DNA of 64,000 bases from contig JADJJZ010000006.1 in NCBI GenBank assembly GCA_016706255.1, positions 372,001 to 436,000 on the forward strand, in the 5' to 3' direction. This DNA comes from Bacteroidota bacterium (lineage in GTDB: Bacteria > Bacteroidota > Bacteroidia > Chitinophagales > BACL12). Positions 17,232-25,981 of the stretch are shown here, piece after piece; positions within the stretch are counted from its first letter, which is position 1, and each line of letters begins with the position of its first letter. A program made the position numbers and the translations under genes. The notes below the pieces were generated by a model that was not told the DNA's origin, made no database searches, and worked only from the letters and a program-made list of their open reading frames with translations.

Positions 17232-19124
17232 TTATTGACCAACTTCCGTGGCTTTTGTTGATGTTCCGCCCTGTGCACCATATAACGATAATAAGCGCAA
17301 GTTGTTCAACAAATTTCCCGGCCTGTCGAAAGTCATAATTTGGTTACCAAAACGTTTGTGAATAATATTTTTACGGTAAGCAGAATACAGGAAAATATAC
17401 GGCTGCTCATCATAAATTATTTGTTGCATTTTTTGCGACATTGGTATACGTTCCGATTCGGTAATGGTTTGTTTTATTTTGTCGATAAGCGCATCTGTTT
17501 CGCTGTTGCCAAAACCTACATAATTACTGCCACCGGTTGCATAAGCTTTAGTATGCCATAATTGAGTAAATTCTTCCGGCATTGCGCCACCCGCCCAGGC
17601 ACTCATATACATATCGAAATCGTGTTTTTGTAAATGTTCTTTCAGCGTATTGAGTTCAACCGGAACAAGTACTAAATCAACACCACCTCTATACACGGCT
17701 TCTTTTATCATAATGGCAGTTTCTTCAACAAATGTTTGTCCGGCCTGATATTTAAATTCAATTTGCATTTTTGTTTTTACACCATCCACCATTTTATCGC
17801 GGATATTATCACCATCGGTATCTTTCCAGCCTGCTTCATCTAATAATTTTCCTGCTGCAGCAATGTCATATGGAATGGGTTGTAAATTGGTATTAAATTC
17901 ATCTTTTAACGGCGAAATAGGGCCTACCTGACGGCGTGCTTTTCCTTTTGATACCACACTGATGATTTCTTCCACCGGAATTAAATACGCCATTGCTTTA
18001 CGCACTTTCACATCATCAAAAAATTTCTTACGTGTTGCGCCATCCGGTTTCATATTTAATCCGATATAATTATAACTGTAGTTATCGGTAAATTCGATAT
18101 TGTAATTGGTGCTGAAATTAGTTTCGTTCATCAGCTCCATAACAGTTGCTGTGCTCATCCAAACCGAAGCATCCAGCGATTGTGAACCAAATTCCAGTTT
18201 TTGAGCGGTTGGGTCTTTTACAATTTTGAATATTATTTTTTCAGGGAAAGCAGTTTCATATTCATTTGGTTTATCAAGTTTCTTTGTCCAGTGATTTTTT
18301 TTGCGTTCAAGTATGAGCGACTGACCTCTGGTCCATTCTGTAACTTTATAAGCGCCTGAATAATTTAATAAACTAATATCGTTGCCATATTTTGCATCAT
18401 TAAAATTATTTGCCCATGCAGTTAAATCGGCATGTGCATCGGTATTAAAAGCAGGGTCGCCAAATTGTTCGAATGTATAATTACTTAACACATTGGTTGG
18501 GTCATAAAATTTGCGTTGAAATACCGGATAATCTGAAAGGAAATTAATATTGTTGATCTCCTCCTGTTTCATCACGATTGTAAATTTATATGCATCACCG
18601 GGATAGGTAATGATATTTTTAATATTTGTGAAATACGGTTTAGTGATGGAGTTTGCGGTAAGCGGACATAAACTCGCTTTTAACATAAACACACAATCTT
18701 CAGCAGTAATCGGACTACCATCATCCCAGGTTGCATCTTTACGCAACATGTAAGTGTATTCCAGATTGTTTTCAGAAACTGTCGGCATTGCAACGGCTAA
18801 ATCGGGACAAACATTTAAATTAATTACATCATTTCTTAATATATAATTAGCAGTGAGCTGCATAATCCATGAGCGGCTTGCTGTGGCGCCATTGGTTGGA
18901 TGTAAATTTTCCGGATCGCCGGGCCAGTGGTTTACTACAATGTTTTCTTTACTCCAGTCAGCCAAAATATTTGTTGCATCAGGAATTCGTTTGTTGCGAA
19001 CTTTGTCTGATACATTTAAGGTTTGAATGTCGTTTGAATTTTTGCTTCCGCTACCACCACAAGCGGTAAAAGAAATACCGGCAATCAAAGTAACAGCCGT
19101 TAGGGTAATAAACCTGCTAGTCAT
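17232..19124 (-). CDS. oppA: peptide ABC transporter substrate-binding lipoprotein (SBP family 5)
   Basis: 630 residues. The signal peptide ends in a lipobox (SFTAC, Cys21) followed by GGSGSK, giving a lipoprotein. The mature protein follows the SBP_bac_5 pattern: NHWPGDPENLHPTNGAT near the N-terminus, TYMLRKDATWDDGSPITAED, and a C-terminal lobe with DFDMYMSAWAGGAMPEEF and QKMQQIIYDEQPYIFLYS. It should capture oligopeptides for the two permeases downstream. It is the first gene of the operon and is divergent from the TIGR01777 gene, sharing a ~100-bp control region. Confidence 0.93.
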   Translation of the reverse strand: MTSRFITLTAVTLIAGISFTACGGSGSKNSNDIQTLNVSDKVRNKRIPDATNILADWSKENIVVNHWPGDPENLHPTNGATASRSWIMQLTANYILRNDVINLNVCPDLAVAMPTVSENNLEYTYMLRKDATWDDGSPITAEDCVFMLKASLCPLTANSITKPYFTNIKNIITYPGDAYKFTIVMKQEEINNINFLSDYPVFQRKFYDPTNVLSNYTFEQFGDPAFNTDAHADLTAWANNFNDAKYGNDISLLNYSGAYKVTEWTRGQSLILERKKNHWTKKLDKPNEYETAFPEKIIFKIVKDPTAQKLEFGSQSLDASVWMSTATVMELMNETNFSTNYNIEFTDNYSYNYIGLNMKPDGATRKKFFDDVKVRKAMAYLIPVEEIISVVSKGKARRQVGPISPLKDEFNTNLQPIPYDIAAAGKLLDEAGWKDTDGDNIRDKMVDGVKTKMQIEFKYQAGQTFVEETAIMIKEAVYRGGVDLVLVPVELNTLKEHLQKHDFDMYMSAWAGGAMPEEFTQLWHTKAYATGGSNYVGFGNSETDALIDKIKQTITESERIPMSQKMQQIIYDEQPYIFLYSAYRKNIIHKRFGNQIMTFDRPGNLLNNLRLLSLYGAQGGTSTKATEVGQ

Positions 19125-19226
19125 ATAAATAATCGCTTTAATCTCCCAAAGTAAGTAAATTATATTGATTTTATTAAACTGTAAATGGTTTGTGTTGTTG
19201 TAATTTTAAATGTTAAAGCAATAAGG

Positions 19227-20129
19227 ATGAAAAATGTGCTCATAAGTGGTGGTTCGGGGTTAATTGGCAGGCGGTTAACACAGTTGTTAATGGATAACGG
19301 ATATGCAGTTGCATGGCTCAGTCGCGGCAATAAGGCGCCAAAGGGGGTTAAGGTTTTTAATTGGGATATTAATAAGGGTTTTATCGACCCGGAAGCCATA
19401 ACCTGGGCTAATATGCTGGTGCATTTGGCGGGGGAGGGGATTGCAGAAAAACGCTGGTCGAAAAAACGCAAATCGGAGATTATTGAAAGTCGCACTGCCG
19501 GTGCTAATATGTTAATTAAGGTGATGCAGGAAAATCCGGGGCATATTAAAACGGTTGTTGCGGCTTCGGCAATCGGATTTTATGGAAATACGGGTAATGT
19601 AGCGGTGCATGAAACAGACAATGCAGGTGATGGGTTTTTAAGTGAATCGGTTCAAGTTTGGGAAAAGGCTACGCATCAGTTTGAACTTGCCGGCGCGCGA
19701 CTGGTGCAATTGCGAATTGGAATTGTTTTGTCGATGGAAGCGGGTGCGCTTAAAGAAATTGTGCAAACTGCTCCAATGCGCATTTTACCGGTTATGGGTT
19801 CAGGTAAACAAATTTATTCATGGATTCATATTGATGATGTGGCTGGTATTATTTTTTATGCATTAAATAATCCAATTGGCGGGGTGTTTAATGCTGTTGC
19901 TCCAAATCCGGTTACTCAAAAAAATATCTTAATTGCATTCAGAAAAGCTGCGCATAAACAATATTTATTAATGCCTGTTCCGACTTTCGGATTAAAATTG
20001 GTATTTGGTGAAATGAGCTCCGCCGTATTAAATAATCAACTGGTAAGTGCTGATAAAATAATTACCGCCGGCTACAAATTTCATTTCCCGGAAATTGAAA
20101 ATGCGATGAACAATTTATTGCATGAGTAA
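19227..20129 (+). CDS. TIGR01777-family NAD(P)-dependent epimerase-like protein
   Basis: 300 residues from MKNVLISGG; an in-frame ATG at 19185 would add a 14-residue tail before the Rossmann strand and was rejected. Seen: nucleotide-binding GGSGLIGRRL (residues 8-17), ASAIGFYGN with the family's modified YxxxK region, LRIGIVLSMEAGALKE and a C-terminal half resembling DUF1731 (FGLKLVFGEMSSAVLNNQ). The family is the YfcH/SDR39U1 group; the in vivo substrate is unknown. Divergent from oppA. Confidence 0.92.
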   Translation: MKNVLISGGSGLIGRRLTQLLMDNGYAVAWLSRGNKAPKGVKVFNWDINKGFIDPEAITWANMLVHLAGEGIAEKRWSKKRKSEIIESRTAGANMLIKVMQENPGHIKTVVAASAIGFYGNTGNVAVHETDNAGDGFLSESVQVWEKATHQFELAGARLVQLRIGIVLSMEAGALKEIVQTAPMRILPVMGSGKQIYSWIHIDDVAGIIFYALNNPIGGVFNAVAPNPVTQKNILIAFRKAAHKQYLLMPVPTFGLKLVFGEMSSAVLNNQLVSADKIITAGYKFHFPEIENAMNNLLHE

Positions 20130-21201
20130 TGAGTTGTTTGCTGCGCTCACATGAGTGATGAGTGGTGACTGCAAACAAAGTTAATAATTATTTAAACTAG
20201 TTCAATTTTCGGATAATGTACTGAACGGTCAATTACCACGAAGACTCAAAGGCCGCTAAGTAACGCTAAGTTTATTGTTATTGCATCTTCGTGCTACTTC
20301 GTGGCCTTAGCGGCTTTGCGGTTACGGCTGTTAATTACAAATTATAAAACATTCTTAAATGTAATTTAATAAAATAAATTTAATTTGATTTTTCAATTCA
20401 CATTCCACAACAAACAGCCGAAACCACAGAGTGCACAAAGAAACAGCCCACAAAGAAACACAGAGAAATATTTCGAAAAAATTTAATTACAAAATTTATT
20501 GAAAATTAATCGCAATAAATATCAATTTCACTAAAAATTCTCCGTGCACTCTGTGTGTATTTCCTCTGTGTTTCTCCGTGGTTACGGCTGTTAATTACAA
20601 ATTATAAAACATTCTTAAATGTAATTTAATAAAATAAATTTAATTTGATTTTTCAATTCACATTCCACAACAAACAGCCGAAACCACAGAGTGCACAAAG
20701 AAACAGCCCACAAAGAAACACAGAGAAATATTTCGAAAAATTTAATTACAAAATTATTGCACTTGTCGCGTAATCAATTATAATTTTTTTGAAAATTCTC
20801 CGTGCACTCTGTGTGTATTTCCTCTGTGTTTCTCCGTGGTTTCGGCTGTTATAAAAATTTCAAATTTTAGAATAATGATAAATAAATAAACCTAATTTCC
20901 TCACTGCACCACACCACTCATCACTCATCAAATGAGTGGTGACTGCAAAAAAGTTAATAATTATTTAAACTAGTTCAATTTTAGAATAATTTATTGTATG
21001 GTCAATTACCACGAAGGCTCAAAGGCCGCTAAGTAACGCTAAGTAAATTGTATTTAAATCTTAGCGCAACTTTGCGGCCTTCGTTTCTTTGTGGTTACGG
21101 CTGTTATAAAAATTTCAAATTTTAGAAAAATGAAAAATAAATAAACCTAATTCCATCATTGCTCTGCATCACTCATTCCTCATCACTAATCACTCATCAC
21201 T
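20130..21201. repeat. intergenic block of long hairpins and direct repeats
   Basis: No gene is seen. A 160-bp stretch at 20321-20480 is repeated exactly at 20581-20740. A second repeat pair (20157-20272 and 20933-21046) carries ACCACGAAG, CAAAGGCCGCTAAG and flanking AT-rich sequence. Each block folds on itself: AACAGCCG plus CCACAGAGTGCAC pairs with GTGCACTCTG plus CGGCTGTT, and CCACGAAG plus GGCCGCTAAG pairs with its complement. At least four hairpin units end with CGGCTGTT. Such CCACGAAG/CCACAGAG repeats occur as intergenic repeats in other environmental bacteria; their function is unknown. Confidence 0.9.
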
Positions 21202-23157
21202 TCATTTGCTCGCAAATCCATTAAACGTTTTTACCAGTTCAATAAATTCTGCGCGATAGCCGTTTACGTCGGCGCCTTTTGCGGAGGATGCTAATTTAAT
21301 TACTTCATCGTAAGTGGCATCACCTGCAAATTCGGATGTGCGGAGTAACATCCCAAATTCCACCACAGCACTTGCAAAACGATAATTATCGGATGTAGAT
21401 GCAAATGGAATTATTGTTTTGTATAACGATTTTTCGATGAGCTGACTCACATCACTGTTAGGCGCTTTGTAACGCAATTTCAACGTCATAATTTCATCGG
21501 TATTATAAGCAGTATTTTTAATCGTAGTTGTTTGATATTTTAAATCTTCAGTAGTTGATGCAGTGCCCATACCTGTTGGCTGATAAGCAGTTTTGCGCAA
21601 TTTAATTTCATACATGGCAGTCACCCGATGTCCGGCACCCAATTCACCCGCATCTTTTGTGTCATCATCAAAATCTTCCTTCGCCAACTGACGATTTTCA
21701 TATCCAATCAAACGATATTCTTCCACCAAAGCAGGATTAAATTCAATTTGAATTTTTACATCTTTTGCAATGGTAAATAATGTTCCGCGCATGTCGGTAG
21801 TAAATACTTTTTTAGCTTCTTTTTCGCTGTCGATATAATAATAGGCACCGTTACCGTTATCCGCAATTTTTTCCATTTTGCTGTCTTTGTAATTTCCCAA
21901 TCCGAATCCACAAATGCTAATGTAAATACCTGTTTTGCGTTTTTCTTCAATTAATCTGGTCATCTCTGCATCGCTGCTTGCACCAACATTAAAATCACCA
22001 TCGGTACATAAAATCACACGATTGTTACCACCTTTAATTAAATTTTTTGTCGCAATATCATACGCCAGATTTATTCCCGCGCCACCTGCAGTAGAACCAC
22101 CTGCTTGTAATTTATTTAAAGCTGCTTTAATTACTTGTTTCTGGTTACAAGGGGTAGAAGGTAATACTTCACCCGCTGCACCTGCATATACTACGAGCGC
22201 CACTCTGTCTTTTTCATTTAAATTATCCACCAAAGTATTGAGGGATGAAATAACCAATGGTAATTTATTTGCATCACTCATACTTCCGCTCACATCAATT
22301 AAAAATACCAAATTAGATGCCTCAGCTTCTGTGTAATCAATATCTTTTCCCTGTAACCCAATCATCACGAGTTTACTTTCCGGATTCCACGGACATTCAC
22401 TCATTTCATAATTAATAGAAAATGGGTCGCTACCTTTTGGCGCAGCATAGGTGTAATCAAAATAATTCAACATTTCTTCCACGCGAACCGCATCTTTTGG
22501 TGGTGTCTGACCATAATTAATAAATCGTCTGATATTGGAATACGAGGCATTGTCAACATCAATTGAAAATGTTGAAAGCGGATTGCCCACAACGGCTTTA
22601 AATGTATTTTCATTAATTACATCATAAGCTTCAGTATTGTGTTCAATATCATATTCGCCTTCATAATCCATAGCATAACCATTCATCGACATTTTTGCTG
22701 CTGAAGTTGGCGCATAAGCATAATCTGCTTCAGCAACTTCATCATATAACATTATTGCTTTCACCTCTTTCTTATCTGCTGTAACAGTTGTTGCAACGCT
22801 GTCGATTTGTATTGACGAAATGTTTATTGAAATATTTAGTTCCTTTATTTCTTTATCCTGCAGATTAAAGGATATGCTTTTGTTTTCATAACCGGATGCA
22901 GTTGATTGTAAAGTGTAATTACCTGCTTCCAATTTATTAATTTCAAAATATCCGCTTTCATCGGTATGAAAAATGGTTTTATTATCGAGTGTTAAATCGG
23001 CATTGGTAACCGGTGTGCCGTAGGTGTTTTCTGTAACAATACCAAACACTTTAGCTGTTCCGGTAAACGACACTGTAGTAGTCGCCGAATTAGCTGAAAT
23101 AATTATACCTGTGGCAACAAGCAGTACCATCAGTCCGGGAATAAGTAATTTTTGCAT
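21202..23157 (-). CDS. von Willebrand factor A domain protein with carboxypeptidase-like regulatory domain (YfbK type)
   Basis: 651 residues from MQKLLIPGLMVLLVA; an upstream in-frame ATG at 23217 gives no signal peptide. A signal/anchor segment comes first, then a carboxypeptidase-regulatory (CNA-B-like) domain (~residues 35-110: GIVTENTYGTPVTNADLTL). A YfbK-type N-terminal segment follows (FSIDVDNASYSNIRRFIN, PPKDAVRVEEMLNYFDY), then a VWA domain with the MIDAS motif DVSGSMS and a conserved CTDGDFNVG. A DUF3520-like tail closes the protein. It is probably periplasmic or surface-exposed, mediating metal-dependent protein contacts. The partner is unknown. Confidence 0.93.
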   Translation of the reverse strand: MQKLLIPGLMVLLVATGIIISANSATTTVSFTGTAKVFGIVTENTYGTPVTNADLTLDNKTIFHTDESGYFEINKLEAGNYTLQSTASGYENKSISFNLQDKEIKELNISINISSIQIDSVATTVTADKKEVKAIMLYDEVAEADYAYAPTSAAKMSMNGYAMDYEGEYDIEHNTEAYDVINENTFKAVVGNPLSTFSIDVDNASYSNIRRFINYGQTPPKDAVRVEEMLNYFDYTYAAPKGSDPFSINYEMSECPWNPESKLVMIGLQGKDIDYTEAEASNLVFLIDVSGSMSDANKLPLVISSLNTLVDNLNEKDRVALVVYAGAAGEVLPSTPCNQKQVIKAALNKLQAGGSTAGGAGINLAYDIATKNLIKGGNNRVILCTDGDFNVGASSDAEMTRLIEEKRKTGIYISICGFGLGNYKDSKMEKIADNGNGAYYYIDSEKEAKKVFTTDMRGTLFTIAKDVKIQIEFNPALVEEYRLIGYENRQLAKEDFDDDTKDAGELGAGHRVTAMYEIKLRKTAYQPTGMGTASTTEDLKYQTTTIKNTAYNTDEIMTLKLRYKAPNSDVSQLIEKSLYKTIIPFASTSDNYRFASAVVEFGMLLRTSEFAGDATYDEVIKLASSAKGADVNGYRAEFIELVKTFNGFASK

Positions 23158-23261
23158 GACAAATAATTTTATGAGTGAATTAAAAATGATTTGCCCTTGT
23201 GATGCAATGTTTGGCATTAATCCATAAACCGATAGATTTTTTATTGGGAGCTGTACATAAA

Positions 23262-23295
23262 AAAACCGCCATCTGAATTAAATCAGCATGGCGGT
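23262..23295 (-). terminator. intrinsic terminator after the small lipoprotein gene
   Basis: ACCGCCATCTGA pairs with TCAG-C-ATGGCGGT (one bulge) around an ATTAAA loop. On the minus strand the stem is followed by a run of T residues, 20 nt past the stop codon at 23315. Confidence 0.9.
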
Positions 23296-23314
23296 AATTA
23301 TTTTCTCAACGAAA

Positions 23315-23665
23315 TTATTCTATTTTACTGGAGCCTAAATCGATATATACTAAAGTTGATCCGGCATCTTTTGCTTTGCGAATGGTATCAATACCATCTT
23401 TAACATGAATATGCACTTTTACGTCGTCGCTGCCTTTAGCTAAAAGGAAAACAGGGTCGCCTACAATATCTTCGAGATATACTTTAAAGGTACCCTCACG
23501 GTCGTAAATGTATTGATTGGTTCCTGATTGGTCCTTGTAAATCACATCGAACTGTGTACCGGTTACGATGTACGTGATTTTATTCGTGTCAGGAAGGTCG
23601 TCCACGTTATAACATGACGATAACATCATGCCAAGGGTGAGTAAAATTACAGTTAGAGTCTTCAT
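23315..23665 (-). CDS. small hypothetical lipoprotein
   Basis: 116 residues. The signal peptide MKTLTVILLTLGMMLSSC has a lipobox (LSSC, Cys18). The mature part alternates beta-strand-like segments (KITYIVTGTQFDVIYKD, GTFKVYLED, VHIHVKDGIDTI), resembling a small all-beta domain. No family was recognised with confidence. It is monocistronic, with its own terminator. The strongly alternating polar/hydrophobic pattern and intact frame support a real gene. Confidence 0.85.
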   Translation of the reverse strand: MKTLTVILLTLGMMLSSCYNVDDLPDTNKITYIVTGTQFDVIYKDQSGTNQYIYDREGTFKVYLEDIVGDPVFLLAKGSDDVKVHIHVKDGIDTIRKAKDAGSTLVYIDLGSSKIE

Positions 23666-23780
23666 ACTTTGAAACGTTAGCCGATAAAGATAGATACATT
23701 CTAATCACATCGGTTGTACAAAAATAGAAAAAATGTGACATGGTAATGTGGATAAATGTAACTATTTGTAAGGTTTTACG

Positions 23781-24722
23781 TTATTCGGCCAGAAGTCGCT
23801 GTTTTGCAGCCTCGTAGCCGCTTATTATCTCTTGCAAAATTGTTGCAGCGGGCAAGATATTCCTAATAGTAGCGCTCACCTGTCCTATTTCCAGTTCACC
23901 TTCATCTAAATCGCCTTCAAACATGCCCTTTTTTGCGCGGCCTCTGCCAAGGAGTTTTTTGAGCTCATCTGCCGTGGCACAACGGTTGTAGGCCTCGGCA
24001 ACGGCATCGTAAAATTTATTTTTGATTAAGCGTACCGGCGTAATTTCTTTTAGGGTTAGGGTAGTACTTCCCTCGTCGGTTTGGATAATTGTTTGTTTAA
24101 AATTGATATGTGCACTGCTCTCCTCACTGGCCGCAAACCTGCTGCCTATCTGCACTCCGTCGGCTCCCAATGCCATACATGCCAGCATTGCCCTGCCATC
24201 GCCAATTCCACCTGCAGCAATTAGCGGAATTGTGACAACGTCGCGAACCGCAGGAATCAGGCAAAGGGTGGTAGTTTCTTCCCGCCCGTTGTGACCTCCC
24301 GCCTCAAAACCTTCCGCAACAATGGCGTCAACACCCGCTTCCTGGCATTTCAGGGCAAATTTTCGGCTGCTTACCACATGGACTACGGTAATACCATGTT
24401 GTTTTAAATGTGACGTCCAGGTTTTTGGATTGCCGGCACTGGTAAATACAATTTTTACCCCTTCTTCAATAATTATGGCAATATGTTTATCAATATCCGG
24501 ATACAATAAAGGCACATTTACACCAAATGGTTTATCGGTTGCTGCTTTACACTTGCGAATTTGTTCGCGTAAAATATCGGGATACATACTTCCGCTGCCT
24601 ATTAATCCTAAACCACCTGCATTGGAAACAGCACTTGCCAGTTCCCATCCGCTGCACCAAATCATGCCTGCCTGTATTACAGGATATTGTATATTAAATA
24701 AAGAGGTAATACGATTTGCCAT
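23781..24722 (-). CDS. nitronate monooxygenase / FMN-dependent 2-nitropropane dioxygenase family
   Basis: 313 residues, a TIM-barrel FMN enzyme that oxidises alkyl nitronates; some relatives are FabK enoyl-ACP reductases. Seen: NIQYPVIQAGMIWCSG at the N-terminus, the VAEGFEAGGHNG segment with the candidate catalytic His, FMN phosphate-binding AAGGIGDGRAMLACMALGADGVQ-type loop, and GSRFAASEES. It is 57 bp downstream of the nucleotidyltransferase gene on the same strand. A FabK role cannot be excluded from sequence alone. Confidence 0.9.
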   Translation of the reverse strand: MANRITSLFNIQYPVIQAGMIWCSGWELASAVSNAGGLGLIGSGSMYPDILREQIRKCKAATDKPFGVNVPLLYPDIDKHIAIIIEEGVKIVFTSAGNPKTWTSHLKQHGITVVHVVSSRKFALKCQEAGVDAIVAEGFEAGGHNGREETTTLCLIPAVRDVVTIPLIAAGGIGDGRAMLACMALGADGVQIGSRFAASEESSAHINFKQTIIQTDEGSTTLTLKEITPVRLIKNKFYDAVAEAYNRCATADELKKLLGRGRAKKGMFEGDLDEGELEIGQVSATIRNILPAATILQEIISGYEAAKQRLLAE

Positions 24723-24778
24723 AAAACATGAAGACGTTAAATAAAATAATGTTGCTTAAATAATATTTATTGTTTCAT

Positions 24779-25786
24779 TTAATCGAAACTCTGACTCAAA
24801 TCAATTTCAGTATTGTCGCCAATATTTAAACTCTGACTTAAACCTTTAATAAAAGTATCGCTGCCAATAACCGAATCGTGTAAAACTACATCATCAATAG
24901 TGGCATCATTTCCGATAATTGAATTACGTACAATTGCATAATTTACACTGGTATTTTCGCCGAGCGTAACATTAGGTCCTATAATAGAATTTTTAATATC
25001 ACAATTAGCTGCTATACTCACAGGTTCAATAATAATGGTGTTCTGAAAGCCGCTGTGCTGCTCGTGTGTAAGGTTTGCCTTTTTTAATAAAATGGCATTG
25101 GTTTCCAGCAAAATATCTTTTTTTCCGCAATCGTACCAGTTCTGAATTTTAAAACCTTTAAATGCAATTCCCTGCTGTATCATCAACATTAATGCATCGG
25201 TTAAATGATATTCACCCTGCGTTTTAAATTCGTGTTTAATAATTTGTTCGAGCGCAGTAAATAATGCATCACTTTCTTTAATTTTATACAAACCAACCAA
25301 GGCTAAATTCGATTTCGGAATGGCCGGTTTTTCAATTACACGGGTAATATTAAATGCTTCATCTACTTCTGCAACACCAAAATCGCGCGGATCATCAACA
25401 CGTTTTAATCCTAATGCAGATCCCGGCATTTGCATTACCGTTTCAATATCTGCTTCAAAAATAGTATCACCTAAAACAATAAAAATATCTTCACCCGGCT
25501 TAACAAAATCTTTAGTTAAATAAATGGCATGTCCTAAACCCTCACGTTTATTTTGAATAACAAAACGGGTACTTAAATTCGGGTAAGTTTCTTTTACAAA
25601 CGACTCAATTTTTTCGCCCAGATAACCAATTACAAACACAAATTCAGTGCAACCGGCTTTAACCAGACGGTCGATAATAAATCCTAATATAGGTTTACCC
25701 GCAACCGGTATTAATGGTTTGGGTTGTGAATACGTGTGTGGGCGCAGTCGCGTTCCAACACCCGCAACCGGAATAATCGCTTTCAT
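24779..25786 (-). CDS. sugar-1-phosphate nucleotidyltransferase (RmlA/GlmU-like)
   Basis: 335 residues. The N-terminal domain has the nucleotidyltransferase signature GVGTRLRPHT ... QPKPLIPVAGKPI (residues 9-33) and VLGDTIFEAD. The C-terminal part (~245-335) has hexapeptide-type beta-helix repeats (NSIIGPNVTLGENTSVNYA, SIIGNDATIDD). It should activate a sugar phosphate as NDP-sugar for envelope polysaccharide. The exact sugar cannot be told; glucose-1-phosphate with dTTP or UTP is likeliest from the RmlA-like start. Confidence 0.93.
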   Translation of the reverse strand: MKAIIPVAGVGTRLRPHTYSQPKPLIPVAGKPILGFIIDRLVKAGCTEFVFVIGYLGEKIESFVKETYPNLSTRFVIQNKREGLGHAIYLTKDFVKPGEDIFIVLGDTIFEADIETVMQMPGSALGLKRVDDPRDFGVAEVDEAFNITRVIEKPAIPKSNLALVGLYKIKESDALFTALEQIIKHEFKTQGEYHLTDALMLMIQQGIAFKGFKIQNWYDCGKKDILLETNAILLKKANLTHEQHSGFQNTIIIEPVSIAANCDIKNSIIGPNVTLGENTSVNYAIVRNSIIGNDATIDDVVLHDSVIGSDTFIKGLSQSLNIGDNTEIDLSQSFD

Positions 25787-25981
25787 GCTGCTGAATTAGG
25801 GCACTAAGTTAAGGCATCCGTCAAAATATACTACAGTTTGCCTCAGTTTGTGACAAAACTTGAACTTTTTGGTAATAGGATTGTAATTTTAACTTGCAAA
25901 ACAAGCTGAAAATCAAAATCCTTCGTAAATTTATAGGTTCATTCCCGGAGGCATATTAACCATTAAGAATCAATTACTTGT

